DNA of 15,254 bases from the NCBI RefSeq assembly GCF_009711475.1, contig NZ_SMMD01000902.1:1-15254 (forward strand), written 5' to 3'. Of the stretch, positions 8,505-15,254 are shown one piece after another; within the stretch, counting starts at the first letter, position 1, and each line of letters opens with the position of its first letter. Made by a program: the position numbers and the translations under genes. The stretch is from Fulvivirga aurantia. Its GTDB lineage: Bacteria > Bacteroidota > Bacteroidia > Cytophagales > Cyclobacteriaceae. Below the pieces are notes generated by a model. That model ran no database searches. It was not told the DNA's origin and saw nothing but the letters and a program-made list of their open reading frames with translations.

Positions 8505-9160
8505 AAACACTCACAGCAACAATAAATAAAGTAAATAAGCGTGTGATAAGCATACTGATATTATGGTTGTTTAGCTTAAGTTCAATCATTGGCATCTCAA
8601 TGGGTCATTTAGATTGGTTTATAACCAAAACACCACTCAATCTACTCATTACGCTTGCTGCTGTAATTGTCATATATCCCCTTCAAAACAAGAGGGAAAT
8701 ACTCGGCTTCTTCATATTCTTTGCTACGGGTTGGTTTGTGGAGTGGCTGGGTGTGAACTATGGAATTATGTTTGGTGAGTACGCCTACGGTGAAAACCTT
8801 GGAATAAAAATAGACGGTGTGCCTGTTTTGATCGCAGTAAACTGGGCCATACTTATACTTGTATCTGGTACGATTGCTGGTCAATTGGTTAAATCATCAT
8901 TAGGAAAAATACTGATTGGAGCTACACTCATGGTTTTTCTCGATTTCTTTATTGAAGTACCTGCACCCTATTTTGACTACTGGTCGTGGGATGCAGGTCA
9001 TGTACCGCTCAAAAATTATATTACCTGGTTTGTGGTATCAACAGGATTGTTGTACGTTTATCAGAAGCTCCGAATTAAAGGAGATTTTGTTTTTTCTTGT
9101 CATCTTTACATCGTTCAGCTAACATTTTTTGCTTATTTCTATGCCTACTTCTCATTATGA
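8501..9160 (+). CDS. cruF: CruF-type carotenoid 1',2'-hydratase (DUF422, integral membrane)
   Basis: The 219-residue protein is strongly hydrophobic, with about six or seven membrane segments: near residues 15-35, 43-60, 67-82, 108-128, 136-150, 172-188 and 198-217. The conserved family core is FATGWFVEWLGVNYGIMFG, followed by EYAYGENLG, GVPVLIAVNWAI, and the DFFIEVPAPYFDYWSWDAG segment. CruF adds water across the 1',2' double bond of the acyclic psi end of gamma-carotene or lycopene, giving a tertiary 1'-hydroxyl. Its ATG overlaps the upstream desaturase stop by 4 bases, and its 3' end overlaps the cyclase gene by 20 bases. Its presence implies that at least one end of the final carotenoid stays acyclic. 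The family call is strong; the in vivo substrate is inferred from neighbours. Confidence 0.87.
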   Translation: MKTLTATINKVNKRVISILILWLFSLSSIIGISMGHLDWFITKTPLNLLITLAAVIVIYPLQNKREILGFFIFFATGWFVEWLGVNYGIMFGEYAYGENLGIKIDGVPVLIAVNWAILILVSGTIAGQLVKSSLGKILIGATLMVFLDFFIEVPAPYFDYWSWDAGHVPLKNYITWFVVSTGLLYVYQKLRIKGDFVFSCHLYIVQLTFFAYFYAYFSL

Positions 9161-10292
9161 TTATGCCATTGTAGGTGCTGGTGCTGCCGGTCTTAATTTG
9201 GTACTCACATTAGCAGGAGACCCTTATTTTGAGAAAAAGCAAATCCTTATTCTAGAGCCGGATGCAAAGGTAGCCAACGACCGCACCTGGTGCTATTGGG
9301 AAAAAGGCAAGGGACAATACGATGAAATAACCACCAAAATCTGGCCCAAAGCCAAATTCATCTACTCAAAAGATGAAATCGACCTCGAGATGAGCGGCTA
9401 TCAATATAAGATGATCCAGTCGGCTAATTTTTACCATCACGCAAAAAAAGTAATTGAGACAAAAGGTAATGTAACTTGGGTAAATGATAAAGTAAATACC
9501 ATCGAAGAGTCCGGTTCTGAATGTACGATAGTAACAGAAACAGCCACATACATGGCTAAATTTGTGTTTGACAGCCGTATAAGCCATGAGTTTCATAACA
9601 ACAATGACAAGTACCTCCGACTTCTTCAGCACTTTAAAGGTTGGGTAATTCGAACTGAAAAGGACTGCTTTGACGAGTCGGCCTTCACCATGATGGATTT
9701 TAGGCTTAAGTGGCCCCAAAGCACGAGCTTTATGTACATCTTGCCACTCTCAAAACGTGAAGCTTTGTTGGAGTTTACTTTTTTCTCGCCAGAACTTGTT
9801 AAGGAATCTGACTACGAAGAGTACATAAAAAAATACATCGAAGACATTCTGAATTTGGACGATTACAGTATCACCAGTGAAGAAAAGGGCATCATTCCAA
9901 TGAGCAACTTCCCCTTTCACCATGCCAATACCGAACGAGTGACAAAAATAGGTACGGCCGGGGGCTGGGTAAAGCCATCATCAGGTTACTCATTTAAAAA
10001 TGCGATTAATTACAGCAAGCAGATTGTTTCTAATTTAAAAAATGGAGATCGCCCCGATCATAAGTTGTTTAAAAAGAGATTTAGAAAATATGATGCCCTG
10101 TTTATCGATGTTTTGTGGCACAACAATGAGTTGGGTGAAGAAATCTTCAGCGATATGTATCGTAAGAATAACGCCAACCGCATCTTCTCGTTCTTAGATG
10201 AAGAAACCACATTTTTTCAGGAGGTCAAGATTATGAATTCATTTAGAAAATGGCCTTTTACTAAAGCCTTGTTGAGAAGCTTTACATACTAG
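9141..10292 (+). CDS. crtY: Lycopene beta-cyclase (CrtY/LCY family)
   Basis: From the ATG at 9141 the product has 383 residues. It contains an N-terminal dinucleotide-binding motif (GAGAAG, 12-17), the family signature DRTWCYW (47-53), a GTAGGWVKPSSGYSF segment (271-285) and the catalytic-region FLDEET motif (351-356). CrtY is an FAD-dependent, redox-neutral enzyme that makes beta-ionone rings on lycopene. An in-frame TTG at 9129 would add four residues. The ATG is preferred, and it starts inside the cruF coding sequence with a 20-base overlap. Because cruF, crtD and the crtA-like gene all work on an acyclic end, this enzyme may behave as a monocyclase giving gamma-carotene. Sequence alone cannot decide mono- versus dicyclase activity. 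The 3' end overlaps the convergent crtA-like gene by 11 bases. Confidence 0.92.
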   Translation: MPTSHYDYAIVGAGAAGLNLVLTLAGDPYFEKKQILILEPDAKVANDRTWCYWEKGKGQYDEITTKIWPKAKFIYSKDEIDLEMSGYQYKMIQSANFYHHAKKVIETKGNVTWVNDKVNTIEESGSECTIVTETATYMAKFVFDSRISHEFHNNNDKYLRLLQHFKGWVIRTEKDCFDESAFTMMDFRLKWPQSTSFMYILPLSKREALLEFTFFSPELVKESDYEEYIKKYIEDILNLDDYSITSEEKGIIPMSNFPFHHANTERVTKIGTAGGWVKPSSGYSFKNAINYSKQIVSNLKNGDRPDHKLFKKRFRKYDALFIDVLWHNNELGEEIFSDMYRKNNANRIFSFLDEETTFFQEVKIMNSFRKWPFTKALLRSFTY

Positions 10293-10995
10293 CCACATCC
10301 AGCTCCTGCTCATAACCCAACCATGAGCCGGTATATTTTACAGGTTGAAATCTCACAAAAAGCTCTTCTTTATACCAATCTAAGCGCTTTGTCTTTTCTA
10401 TTGCTTTTCTGTGTTCTTTGCTTCCGTAAGCAAATTGCTCTAGAAATGACTTATCCCGCCAGATGCTAAATGTAGCCATCTGCATAACAGGCACCTCTCC
10501 TATTCCTTTGGTGTAAATAAGTCCCTTGTTTTGATCTAGTGGTCGCTGAGAGGTAGATACATACTTCCAAAACGGATATAATTTATGCCACTTAATTGTG
10601 GCTCGTGTGAGCACTGCTAGTTGATTGCTATTACCACTACTAGCGTTTTCTACTTCAAAAGGATTCGCTCCTGACCACTCACCTTTGGCTGCAATTGGCT
10701 TCATATAAAGAGTAAGTAGCTCTTTACTCTTTTGTTTATACTTGGCATACAGTCTGCTTTTGTTTACAAACAAATCAGCTGATGCCTCATCATCCCAAAC
10801 TTGCAATAGAGCATAAGTCGACCAATCAGGAAAAGCATTAAAACCTCTGCCTCGACCACTACCCATAAGCTTGTAGAATTGTAAGCCCTGAACTCCCTTT
10901 AGGTGCTTATGCGCAAATTGCATCATAAAAAAAGCCCAAACCTTACTGGTAATGCCCTTGTAAGAAAGAAGTGTAATCGTAGTAATCTGCGCCAT
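10282..10995 (-). CDS. crtA: CrtA-family carotenoid oxygenase (spheroidene monooxygenase-like; possible 2'-hydroxylase)
   Basis: The 237-residue protein is a clear member of the CrtA (spheroidene monooxygenase) family. Conserved blocks are GSGRGRGFNAFPDWSTYALL (46-65), LTRATIKWHKLYPFW (129-143), KGIGEVPVMQMATFSIW (163-179) and LDWYKEELFVRFQPV (205-219). In purple bacteria CrtA puts a 2-keto group on acyclic carotenoids. A crtA-related gene of the myxol producer Flavobacterium P99-3 has been described as a carotenoid 2-hydroxylase. With cruF and crtD nearby, this protein likely oxidises C2' of the acyclic end. Keto versus hydroxyl outcome is not readable from sequence. It is the only pigment gene on the minus strand, reads towards crtY, and shares 11 bases with its 3' end. 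Its ATG lies in a 140-base divergent gap shared with the helicase gene. Confidence 0.87.
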   Translation of the reverse strand: MAQITTITLLSYKGITSKVWAFFMMQFAHKHLKGVQGLQFYKLMGSGRGRGFNAFPDWSTYALLQVWDDEASADLFVNKSRLYAKYKQKSKELLTLYMKPIAAKGEWSGANPFEVENASSGNSNQLAVLTRATIKWHKLYPFWKYVSTSQRPLDQNKGLIYTKGIGEVPVMQMATFSIWRDKSFLEQFAYGSKEHRKAIEKTKRLDWYKEELFVRFQPVKYTGSWLGYEQELDVASM

Positions 10996-11101
10996 AAAAA
11001 GACTATAACTGACAAATATCGCTTTCTGTTTACCGATAAGGCTTAAAGGAAGTTAAATAATTAATCATTACCTGCCTGCTATTAAAGGCTGTTGAAATAA
11101 C

Positions 11102-11109
11102 TACCTTTG
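11102..11109 (+). promoter_or_regulatory. Candidate Bacteroidota -7 element (TAnnTTTG) upstream of the helicase gene
   Basis: TACCTTTG at 11102-11109 matches the Bacteroidota -7 consensus TAnnTTTG exactly and lies 26 bases before the GTG start of the DEAD-box helicase, a plausible distance. I could not find a good TTG at the expected -33 spacing, since the nearest one (11092-11094) is too close. The call therefore rests on one element only. Confidence 0.4.
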
Positions 11110-11135
11110 CCACTCATTCATAAAACGTATCTCTC

Positions 11136-12257
11136 GTGGAAAATTTTGCAGCACTAGGTGTAGATCAATCATTTATAAAAGGCCTTAAAGAAATAAAAAT
11201 TGAAACGCCTACTGAAATACAAAAGCAGGTGATCCCTATTTTGCTTAGTAAAAATACTGATCTTGTTGGTCAGGCACAGACTGGTACAGGCAAAACTGCG
11301 GCTTTTGGTCTACCTCTTCTACAGCGGCTTGACCCTGGTAAAAAAGCAGTGCAAGCACTTGTACTCTGCCCTACGAGAGAACTCGGTCAGCAGGTGGCCA
11401 AGCAGTTTTTTAAATTCACCAAATACAGTGATAGAATTTTCACAGAAGCTGTTTATGGTGGTGAGAAAATAGAGAGACAAATCGAGCGGTTGAAAAGGCC
11501 AACTCACATCATTGTGGCTACACCCGGCAGACTAATCGATTTAGTAAAAAGAAAAGCCGTTGATTTAAGTAATGTAACTACAGTAGTGCTCGATGAAGCT
11601 GATGAAATGCTAACCATGGGTTTCAAAAAAGAGCTTGATCAAATTCTGAGTTTCTTATCAACAGCCAAGAATAAGTGGCTTTTTTCTGCAACTATGCCAC
11701 ATGGTATAAGGCAAATCGTAAATCAGCACATGGCCAAAAATGCCCATCGCATAGAAATCAGTGGACGTAATGTCGTGAATAAAAACATTGAGCATCAATA
11801 CCTTATTTGCGAAGAAAATGACAAGCTGCCTATTCTTATGCAGTTTTTAAAAGCCCAAAAAGGTAATCGTGGTGTGATTTTTTGTAAGACAAAAGCTGCT
11901 ACGCAAAAATTAGCTAAGCAACTGCAGGCAAAGAATGTAGCTGCTGATGGCATACATGGCGATCTACTACAAAAAGAACGTGACAAGGTGATGCGTGCTT
12001 TTAAAAACGAGAGTCTGCGCCTCCTGGTAGCGACAGATTTAGCAGCCAGAGGTCTAGATATTGAAGCGCTGGCTTTCGTAGTGCATTATCAGCTACCTGA
12101 TAAATTAGAGTACTACACACACCGAAGTGGAAGAACTGCCCGAGCAGGCCGCGATGGCATATCTCTGGCATTGGTAACTTCCCCAGAAACTAAGCAGCTT
12201 AGATTTTTTGAGAAAAACTTAGGCATTAATTTCAGTCAGATCAGGCAGTACTCTTAG
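11136..12257 (+). CDS. DEAD-box ATP-dependent RNA helicase
   Basis: The 373-residue protein has all the main superfamily 2 DEAD-box motifs in order. They are the N-terminal Q-motif region (FAALGVDQSFIKGLKEI then TPTEIQ, 4-29), Walker A AQTGTGKT (47-54), PTRELGQQ (79-86), TPGR (129-132), DEAD (153-156), SAT (184-186), VIFCKTKA (247-254), LLVATDLAARGLDI (296-309) and HRSGRTARAGR (329-339). It uses ATP to remodel RNA duplexes, usually in ribosome assembly, cold adaptation or mRNA turnover. The GTG at 11136 is used because an in-frame TAA at 11121-11123 closes the frame and no ATG precedes the Q motif. The protein ends about 34 residues after motif VI, so it lacks the basic or RNA-binding tail seen in DbpA, CsdA or many RhlE proteins. 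Paralogue identity is not assigned. Confidence 0.94.
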   Translation: MENFAALGVDQSFIKGLKEIKIETPTEIQKQVIPILLSKNTDLVGQAQTGTGKTAAFGLPLLQRLDPGKKAVQALVLCPTRELGQQVAKQFFKFTKYSDRIFTEAVYGGEKIERQIERLKRPTHIIVATPGRLIDLVKRKAVDLSNVTTVVLDEADEMLTMGFKKELDQILSFLSTAKNKWLFSATMPHGIRQIVNQHMAKNAHRIEISGRNVVNKNIEHQYLICEENDKLPILMQFLKAQKGNRGVIFCKTKAATQKLAKQLQAKNVAADGIHGDLLQKERDKVMRAFKNESLRLLVATDLAARGLDIEALAFVVHYQLPDKLEYYTHRSGRTARAGRDGISLALVTSPETKQLRFFEKNLGINFSQIRQYS

Positions 12258-12270
12258 GCATGACAATACC

Positions 12271-12302
12271 GAATTACGAATAATAAATGTTGAATTACGA
12301 AT
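12271..12302. repeat. Short direct repeat GAATTACGAAT (2 copies)
   Basis: Two identical 11-base copies occur at 12271-12281 and 12292-12302, with start points 21 bases apart. They lie in the 92-base gap between the convergent helicase and permease genes. Similar AATTACGAAT-type units are scattered in intergenic regions of Bacteroidota genomes, as I recall them. No stem-loop followed by a T-run is evident, so this is not called a terminator. Confidence 0.5.
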
Positions 12303-12349
12303 CAGATTAGTTTAAATATTCGCATTTCAACATGCTAAAATTCTTCAAG

Positions 12350-14965
12350 CTATTCTGATCTTAACGTTTCTACAGGGTTAGTCATGGCTGCTTTTATAGA
12401 TTGACAGCTCACTGTAAGCATGGCGATTACTAATGCCAGCACCACGGCAAATACAATTGGAAAAACACCTATGGTTGTGCGATACTCAAAATCAGCTAAC
12501 CACTCCTGCATGAGCCAATATGCTAGAGGCGCTGCCACAATAAATGCTATCAACACGAGTTTAGAAAAGTCTTTTGATATAAGGAAAAACAAACCTGCCA
12601 CGGAGGCTCCAAGCACCTTTCTTACGCCTATTTCTTTATTGCGCTGCTCCACCGCAAAAGACACCAAACCAAACAGCCCAAGGCACGCGATAATGATGGC
12701 CAGGCCAGCAAAAATTCCAAAGACATTACTCAGGCGCTCTTCGCTTCTGTACATGGCATCATACTCATCATCCATAAACTCAAACACAAATGGACGATCG
12801 GGTACTATAGCGTTCCACTTATCTTCGATCGCCAACAAGCTCTTTTGCATGTTATCAGTGTTTATTCTAATAAAAAGCTTATTGTATTGAGCCGGCTCGA
12901 TGAAGAAAACCATCGGTGTTATTTTTCTATGAATTGAAGTGCTATGAAAATCTTCAATTACACCTACAATTTCACCTTCCCTACCGTTTAAGTTAACAGG
13001 TTGTCCTAAAATCCTTTCTTCATCTATCAAGAGCGCTGCCAATACTTGCTGATTTACAATAAACGCGTACTCACGCGCTTCCCAGTTTTCTTTAGATACA
13101 AGTTTCAGATCAGTATCATTAAAGTGCCTTCCAGACCGGAGCTGAATGTCCATATTTTCTATAAATTGCTTGTCTACCGTCACTGCATTTACGGAAATAG
13201 CATTTTCGATAATGCCCGGTACATCCAGGCTATAGCCTCCACTTACATTTACCGGAGTTTCTGATGCAATTGAAACACCCAACACATCTTCTCTTCGTTC
13301 AAGCTCCGATTTTATCGTCTGAAAATTCTCATTCACATTTTTATCGGTTGGCAATACGATTACATTGTCTTTGTTGTAGCCCAGTTTTTTAGTTTTCGCA
13401 TAATCAAGTTGTTTGATTACTACCATGGTACCTATTATGAGAAATATGGAAATGGAAAACTGAAAAACCACTAACACCTGTCGCATGGTGTTGCCCGTCT
13501 TTGAGCGCTTAAAATTACCTTTTAGAATACCGCTTGGTGCAAAAGAAGAGAGTGAAAGTGCAGGATAGGCTCCTGCGATAAAGCTTACTAATAGAAAGGT
13601 TAGAAATAAACCTACTATCACTGGTAGATTTGCGAGGTCAGCTATGGTCAGAGCTTTGCCAGTAAGCGCATTAAAAGGTGATAATGTGAGACTTACAATT
13701 ACCAGAGCTGCAAGTATAGCCAATGCAGTTATAACGGCAGACTCTCCCATAAACTGATAAAAAACCTGCTTGCGAATGGCGCCTAACACCTTACGCATAC
13801 CCACTTCTCTTGCACGCTCCACAGATCTGGCAGTGGCCAGGTTCATGTAGTTTATACACGCTATAATCAATATTAGAAGGCCAATCATACTGATCATATA
13901 GATATAGGTGATAGAATTTTGAGGCTGCATTTCATTAGGTATTTCTGACCTTAAATGAATATCCGTAAGCGGTACCAGGTCAAATATTAGCTGCATATCT
14001 CCCAGGCTCTCTCCGAGTGTTTCTGCTACCTTTTGTCTAATTCCTGTCTCTATATTTTCAGGGTTACTACCCGGGCTCAATTTTATATAAGTAGCATAGT
14101 TGGCACTACCCCAGATTTCTTTCTTAGAAGCAGATAATGTTGAAAAGCTAGATAGAAAATCGAACTGAAAATGTGAGTTTGCAGGAACGTCTTCTACAAT
14201 TGCCGTCACGGTATAATCAGTACCGTCTACGCGTAGCGTTTGGTTCATCGGGTCTTCATCACCAAAGTACTTTTGTGCTGTGTAGCTGGTCAACACAAGA
14301 GACTTTGGGTCTACCAGACTTTTTTCAGGATTGCCGGAAATCACCTTAAAAGAAAAAACATCGAAAAACGTGCTATCAGCATAAAAAAACCGATCTTCTT
14401 TATACTTATTCGCTCCTTTCTGAACAATCACCGGACTAAAAGAACCAACATCTAACATGCGAAAACCATCAGTCACGTTATTGAACTCGCGTTGTAATGT
14501 CGGTAGCAAAGCGGAAGGCGTTGTGTAGGTTTTGCGCGTTCCTTGTGGTGAGTCAAACGTCAGGTTGACGCGGTAAATGTTTTCTGAGTCTTTATGAAAT
14601 TTATCATAACTCAACTCTTCCTCCACATACAGACCAATTAGAATGCAGCAAGCGAGCCCCACGGCAAGTCCCAAAATATTAACCAAACTATACCCTAATT
14701 GCCTTTTGATGTTCCTAAGTGTAATGATGATGTAATTTCTAAGCATGTCGATTGTTGTTGATTGGTGAATTTTCTTTTTGAAAAGTAGCCTGGGCGCTGA
14801 GCGCAGAATAAAGAAAAAGGCCTTTCTATTAGCGTGTACTTCACTCTTCTTTTTCTGCAAGCAGGCATAGTACTCAAAGAGGTCGCCTTCCACTTCGTCT
14901 AGCAAGCTTTCTGGGCAAACCGCCTCAAGGCATTTTATCATCCATTTTGGTGGTGTCGCATACAT
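12350..14965 (-). CDS. MacB/FtsX-type ABC transporter permease with N-terminal permease-prefix domain
   Basis: The 871-residue protein has a soluble prefix (residues 1 to about 72, starting MYATPPKWMIKCLEAVCPES and including DEVEGDLFEYY). A standard FtsX-type permease follows, beginning MLRNYIIITLRNIKRQLGYS at 74. The order is: first membrane helix at about 94-114, a large extracytoplasmic MacB-like domain to about 345, and three helices with the VERAREVGMRKVLGA coupling segment. A second helix follows near 500 (VLVVFQFSISIFLIIGTMVV), then a second extracytoplasmic domain and a final three-helix FtsX unit with VEQRNKEIGVRKVLGA. This is the duplicated 'two half-permease' layout common in Bacteroidota. 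No ATPase gene is visible here. The start lies 4 bases after the stop of the upstream PadR gene, so the pair is an operon. The substrate is unknown; related permeases act on peptides or drugs or in envelope stress. Confidence 0.9.
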   Translation of the reverse strand: MYATPPKWMIKCLEAVCPESLLDEVEGDLFEYYACLQKKKSEVHANRKAFFFILRSAPRLLFKKKIHQSTTIDMLRNYIIITLRNIKRQLGYSLVNILGLAVGLACCILIGLYVEEELSYDKFHKDSENIYRVNLTFDSPQGTRKTYTTPSALLPTLQREFNNVTDGFRMLDVGSFSPVIVQKGANKYKEDRFFYADSTFFDVFSFKVISGNPEKSLVDPKSLVLTSYTAQKYFGDEDPMNQTLRVDGTDYTVTAIVEDVPANSHFQFDFLSSFSTLSASKKEIWGSANYATYIKLSPGSNPENIETGIRQKVAETLGESLGDMQLIFDLVPLTDIHLRSEIPNEMQPQNSITYIYMISMIGLLILIIACINYMNLATARSVERAREVGMRKVLGAIRKQVFYQFMGESAVITALAILAALVIVSLTLSPFNALTGKALTIADLANLPVIVGLFLTFLLVSFIAGAYPALSLSSFAPSGILKGNFKRSKTGNTMRQVLVVFQFSISIFLIIGTMVVIKQLDYAKTKKLGYNKDNVIVLPTDKNVNENFQTIKSELERREDVLGVSIASETPVNVSGGYSLDVPGIIENAISVNAVTVDKQFIENMDIQLRSGRHFNDTDLKLVSKENWEAREYAFIVNQQVLAALLIDEERILGQPVNLNGREGEIVGVIEDFHSTSIHRKITPMVFFIEPAQYNKLFIRINTDNMQKSLLAIEDKWNAIVPDRPFVFEFMDDEYDAMYRSEERLSNVFGIFAGLAIIIACLGLFGLVSFAVEQRNKEIGVRKVLGASVAGLFFLISKDFSKLVLIAFIVAAPLAYWLMQEWLADFEYRTTIGVFPIVFAVVLALVIAMLTVSCQSIKAAMTNPVETLRSE

Positions 14966-14969
14966 AGGC

Positions 14970-15254
14970 TCAATGATCTAAAACTATTTGTGGAATGGCT
15001 GACCACATTCCTTCCCGCAATTCTTTTACATCATTTAGCGCCTTCACACCATAAGCTGTAACCTTATATAACCTTTTGCGCTTGCCGCCTCTCACAGCAG
15101 TAGCTTCTCCTTTGTAGGACTCAACAAAGCCTTTTTTCTCAAGACGATGTAGGGCACTATGTACTGCACTTAAATTTGCCGTTCTCTTAGCCCTTTGCTC
15201 AAGCTCTTCCATAATCGGATTGGCATATGCCCCCTCCTGCTGTAAGATGGCTAC
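14970..15254 (-). CDS. PadR-family transcriptional regulator, 5' end outside window
   Basis: The frame is open from the window edge (15254) to a TGA at 14972-14970 and encodes 94 residues. An internal ATG at 15212 is not the real start, because the residues before it (VAILQQEGAYANPIMEELEQ) already form the N-terminal winged-helix sequence typical of PadR. The recognition part is RTANLSAVHSALHRLEKKGF, followed by the wing with GGKRKRLYKVTAYGVKAL. This is the short PadR type with little C-terminal dimerisation helix (it ends IPQIVLDH). Such regulators commonly sit directly before prefix-domain FtsX permeases and are thought to repress them. Here only 4 bases separate the two genes. The family call is strong; the ligand is unknown. 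Confidence 0.87.
   Translation of the reverse strand, partial: VAILQQEGAYANPIMEELEQRAKRTANLSAVHSALHRLEKKGFVESYKGEATAVRGGKRKRLYKVTAYGVKALNDVKELREGMWSAIPQIVLDH

Noticed and set aside
9129..9140. TTG start of the cyclase at 9129
   Set aside because: An ATG four codons downstream gives the usual short N terminus before the GAGAAG motif, so the ATG at 9141 is preferred.
9366..9719. 117-residue minus-strand ORF
   Set aside because: It is antisense to the middle of the lycopene cyclase, has no motif and no operon context.
11013..11020. Minus-strand promoter for the crtA-like gene (GATATTTG on the minus strand)
   Set aside because: It has one mismatch to TAnnTTTG and no TTG at a suitable upstream distance, so it is too weak to list as a feature.
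12258..12349. Bidirectional terminator between helicase and permease
   Set aside because: No inverted repeat with a stable stem and T-run could be found by eye; only a direct repeat is present.
12420..12890. 156-residue plus-strand ORF opposite the permease gene
   Set aside because: It lies wholly antisense to the conserved C-terminal FtsX unit of the permease and its translation shows no recognisable motif, so it is a shadow of the real gene.
1..15254. CRISPR array, tRNA, rRNA, insertion sequence or phage genes
   Set aside because: No regularly spaced repeats, transposase or integrase motifs, terminal inverted repeats or tRNA-like cloverleaf sequences were seen; coding sequence fills nearly the whole window.

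Overview
The window looks like a chromosomal segment from an AT-rich marine-type Bacteroidota, most likely a Cytophagales-like lineage. This is inferred from gene content (ECF sigma factor followed by crtI-crtB, a CruF-type hydratase, a DUF6435 gene, and a PadR regulator with a prefix-domain FtsX permease), from weak or absent Shine-Dalgarno sequences, and from a TAnnTTTG promoter-like element. No tRNA, rRNA, CRISPR array, insertion sequence or transfer signature was found. Coding density is very high: the longest non-coding gap is about 140 bases, so no stretch over 300 bases lacks a gene.

Region 1 (1-10292, + strand) is a long, tightly packed carotenoid and light-stress operon. It begins with the C-terminal end of an ECF sigma factor (stop at 227). 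It continues with crtI (phytoene desaturase), crtB (phytoene synthase), idi (IPP isomerase), a 57-residue DUF6435 gene, a class I photolyase, an SDR/DUF2867 protein, an SRPBCC protein and crtZ (beta-ring 3-hydroxylase). After an 85-base gap come a crtD-like second desaturase, cruF (1',2'-hydratase) and a CrtY-type lycopene cyclase. Most junctions overlap by 1-20 bases or are separated by 15 bases or fewer.

Region 2 (10282-10995, - strand) is a CrtA-family carotenoid oxygenase. It converges on the cyclase gene, and the two 3' ends overlap by 11 bases.

Together these genes predict this order: IPP/DMAPP balancing (Idi), phytoene (CrtB), lycopene (CrtI), beta-cyclisation of one end (CrtY), then on the acyclic end 1'-hydroxylation (CruF), 3',4'-desaturation (CrtD) and 2'-oxidation (CrtA-like), with 3-hydroxylation of the ring by CrtZ. 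That set matches a myxol- or saproxanthin-type monocyclic xanthophyll. No CrtW ketolase is present here. The product is an inference; the enzyme families are recognised from motifs.

Region 3 (11136-12257, + strand) is a core-only DEAD-box RNA helicase with a GTG start. Region 4 (12350-15254, - strand) is a PadR-family regulator cut by the window edge, followed by an 871-residue MacB/FtsX-type permease with an N-terminal permease-prefix domain. These are unrelated to pigment synthesis as far as the sequence shows.
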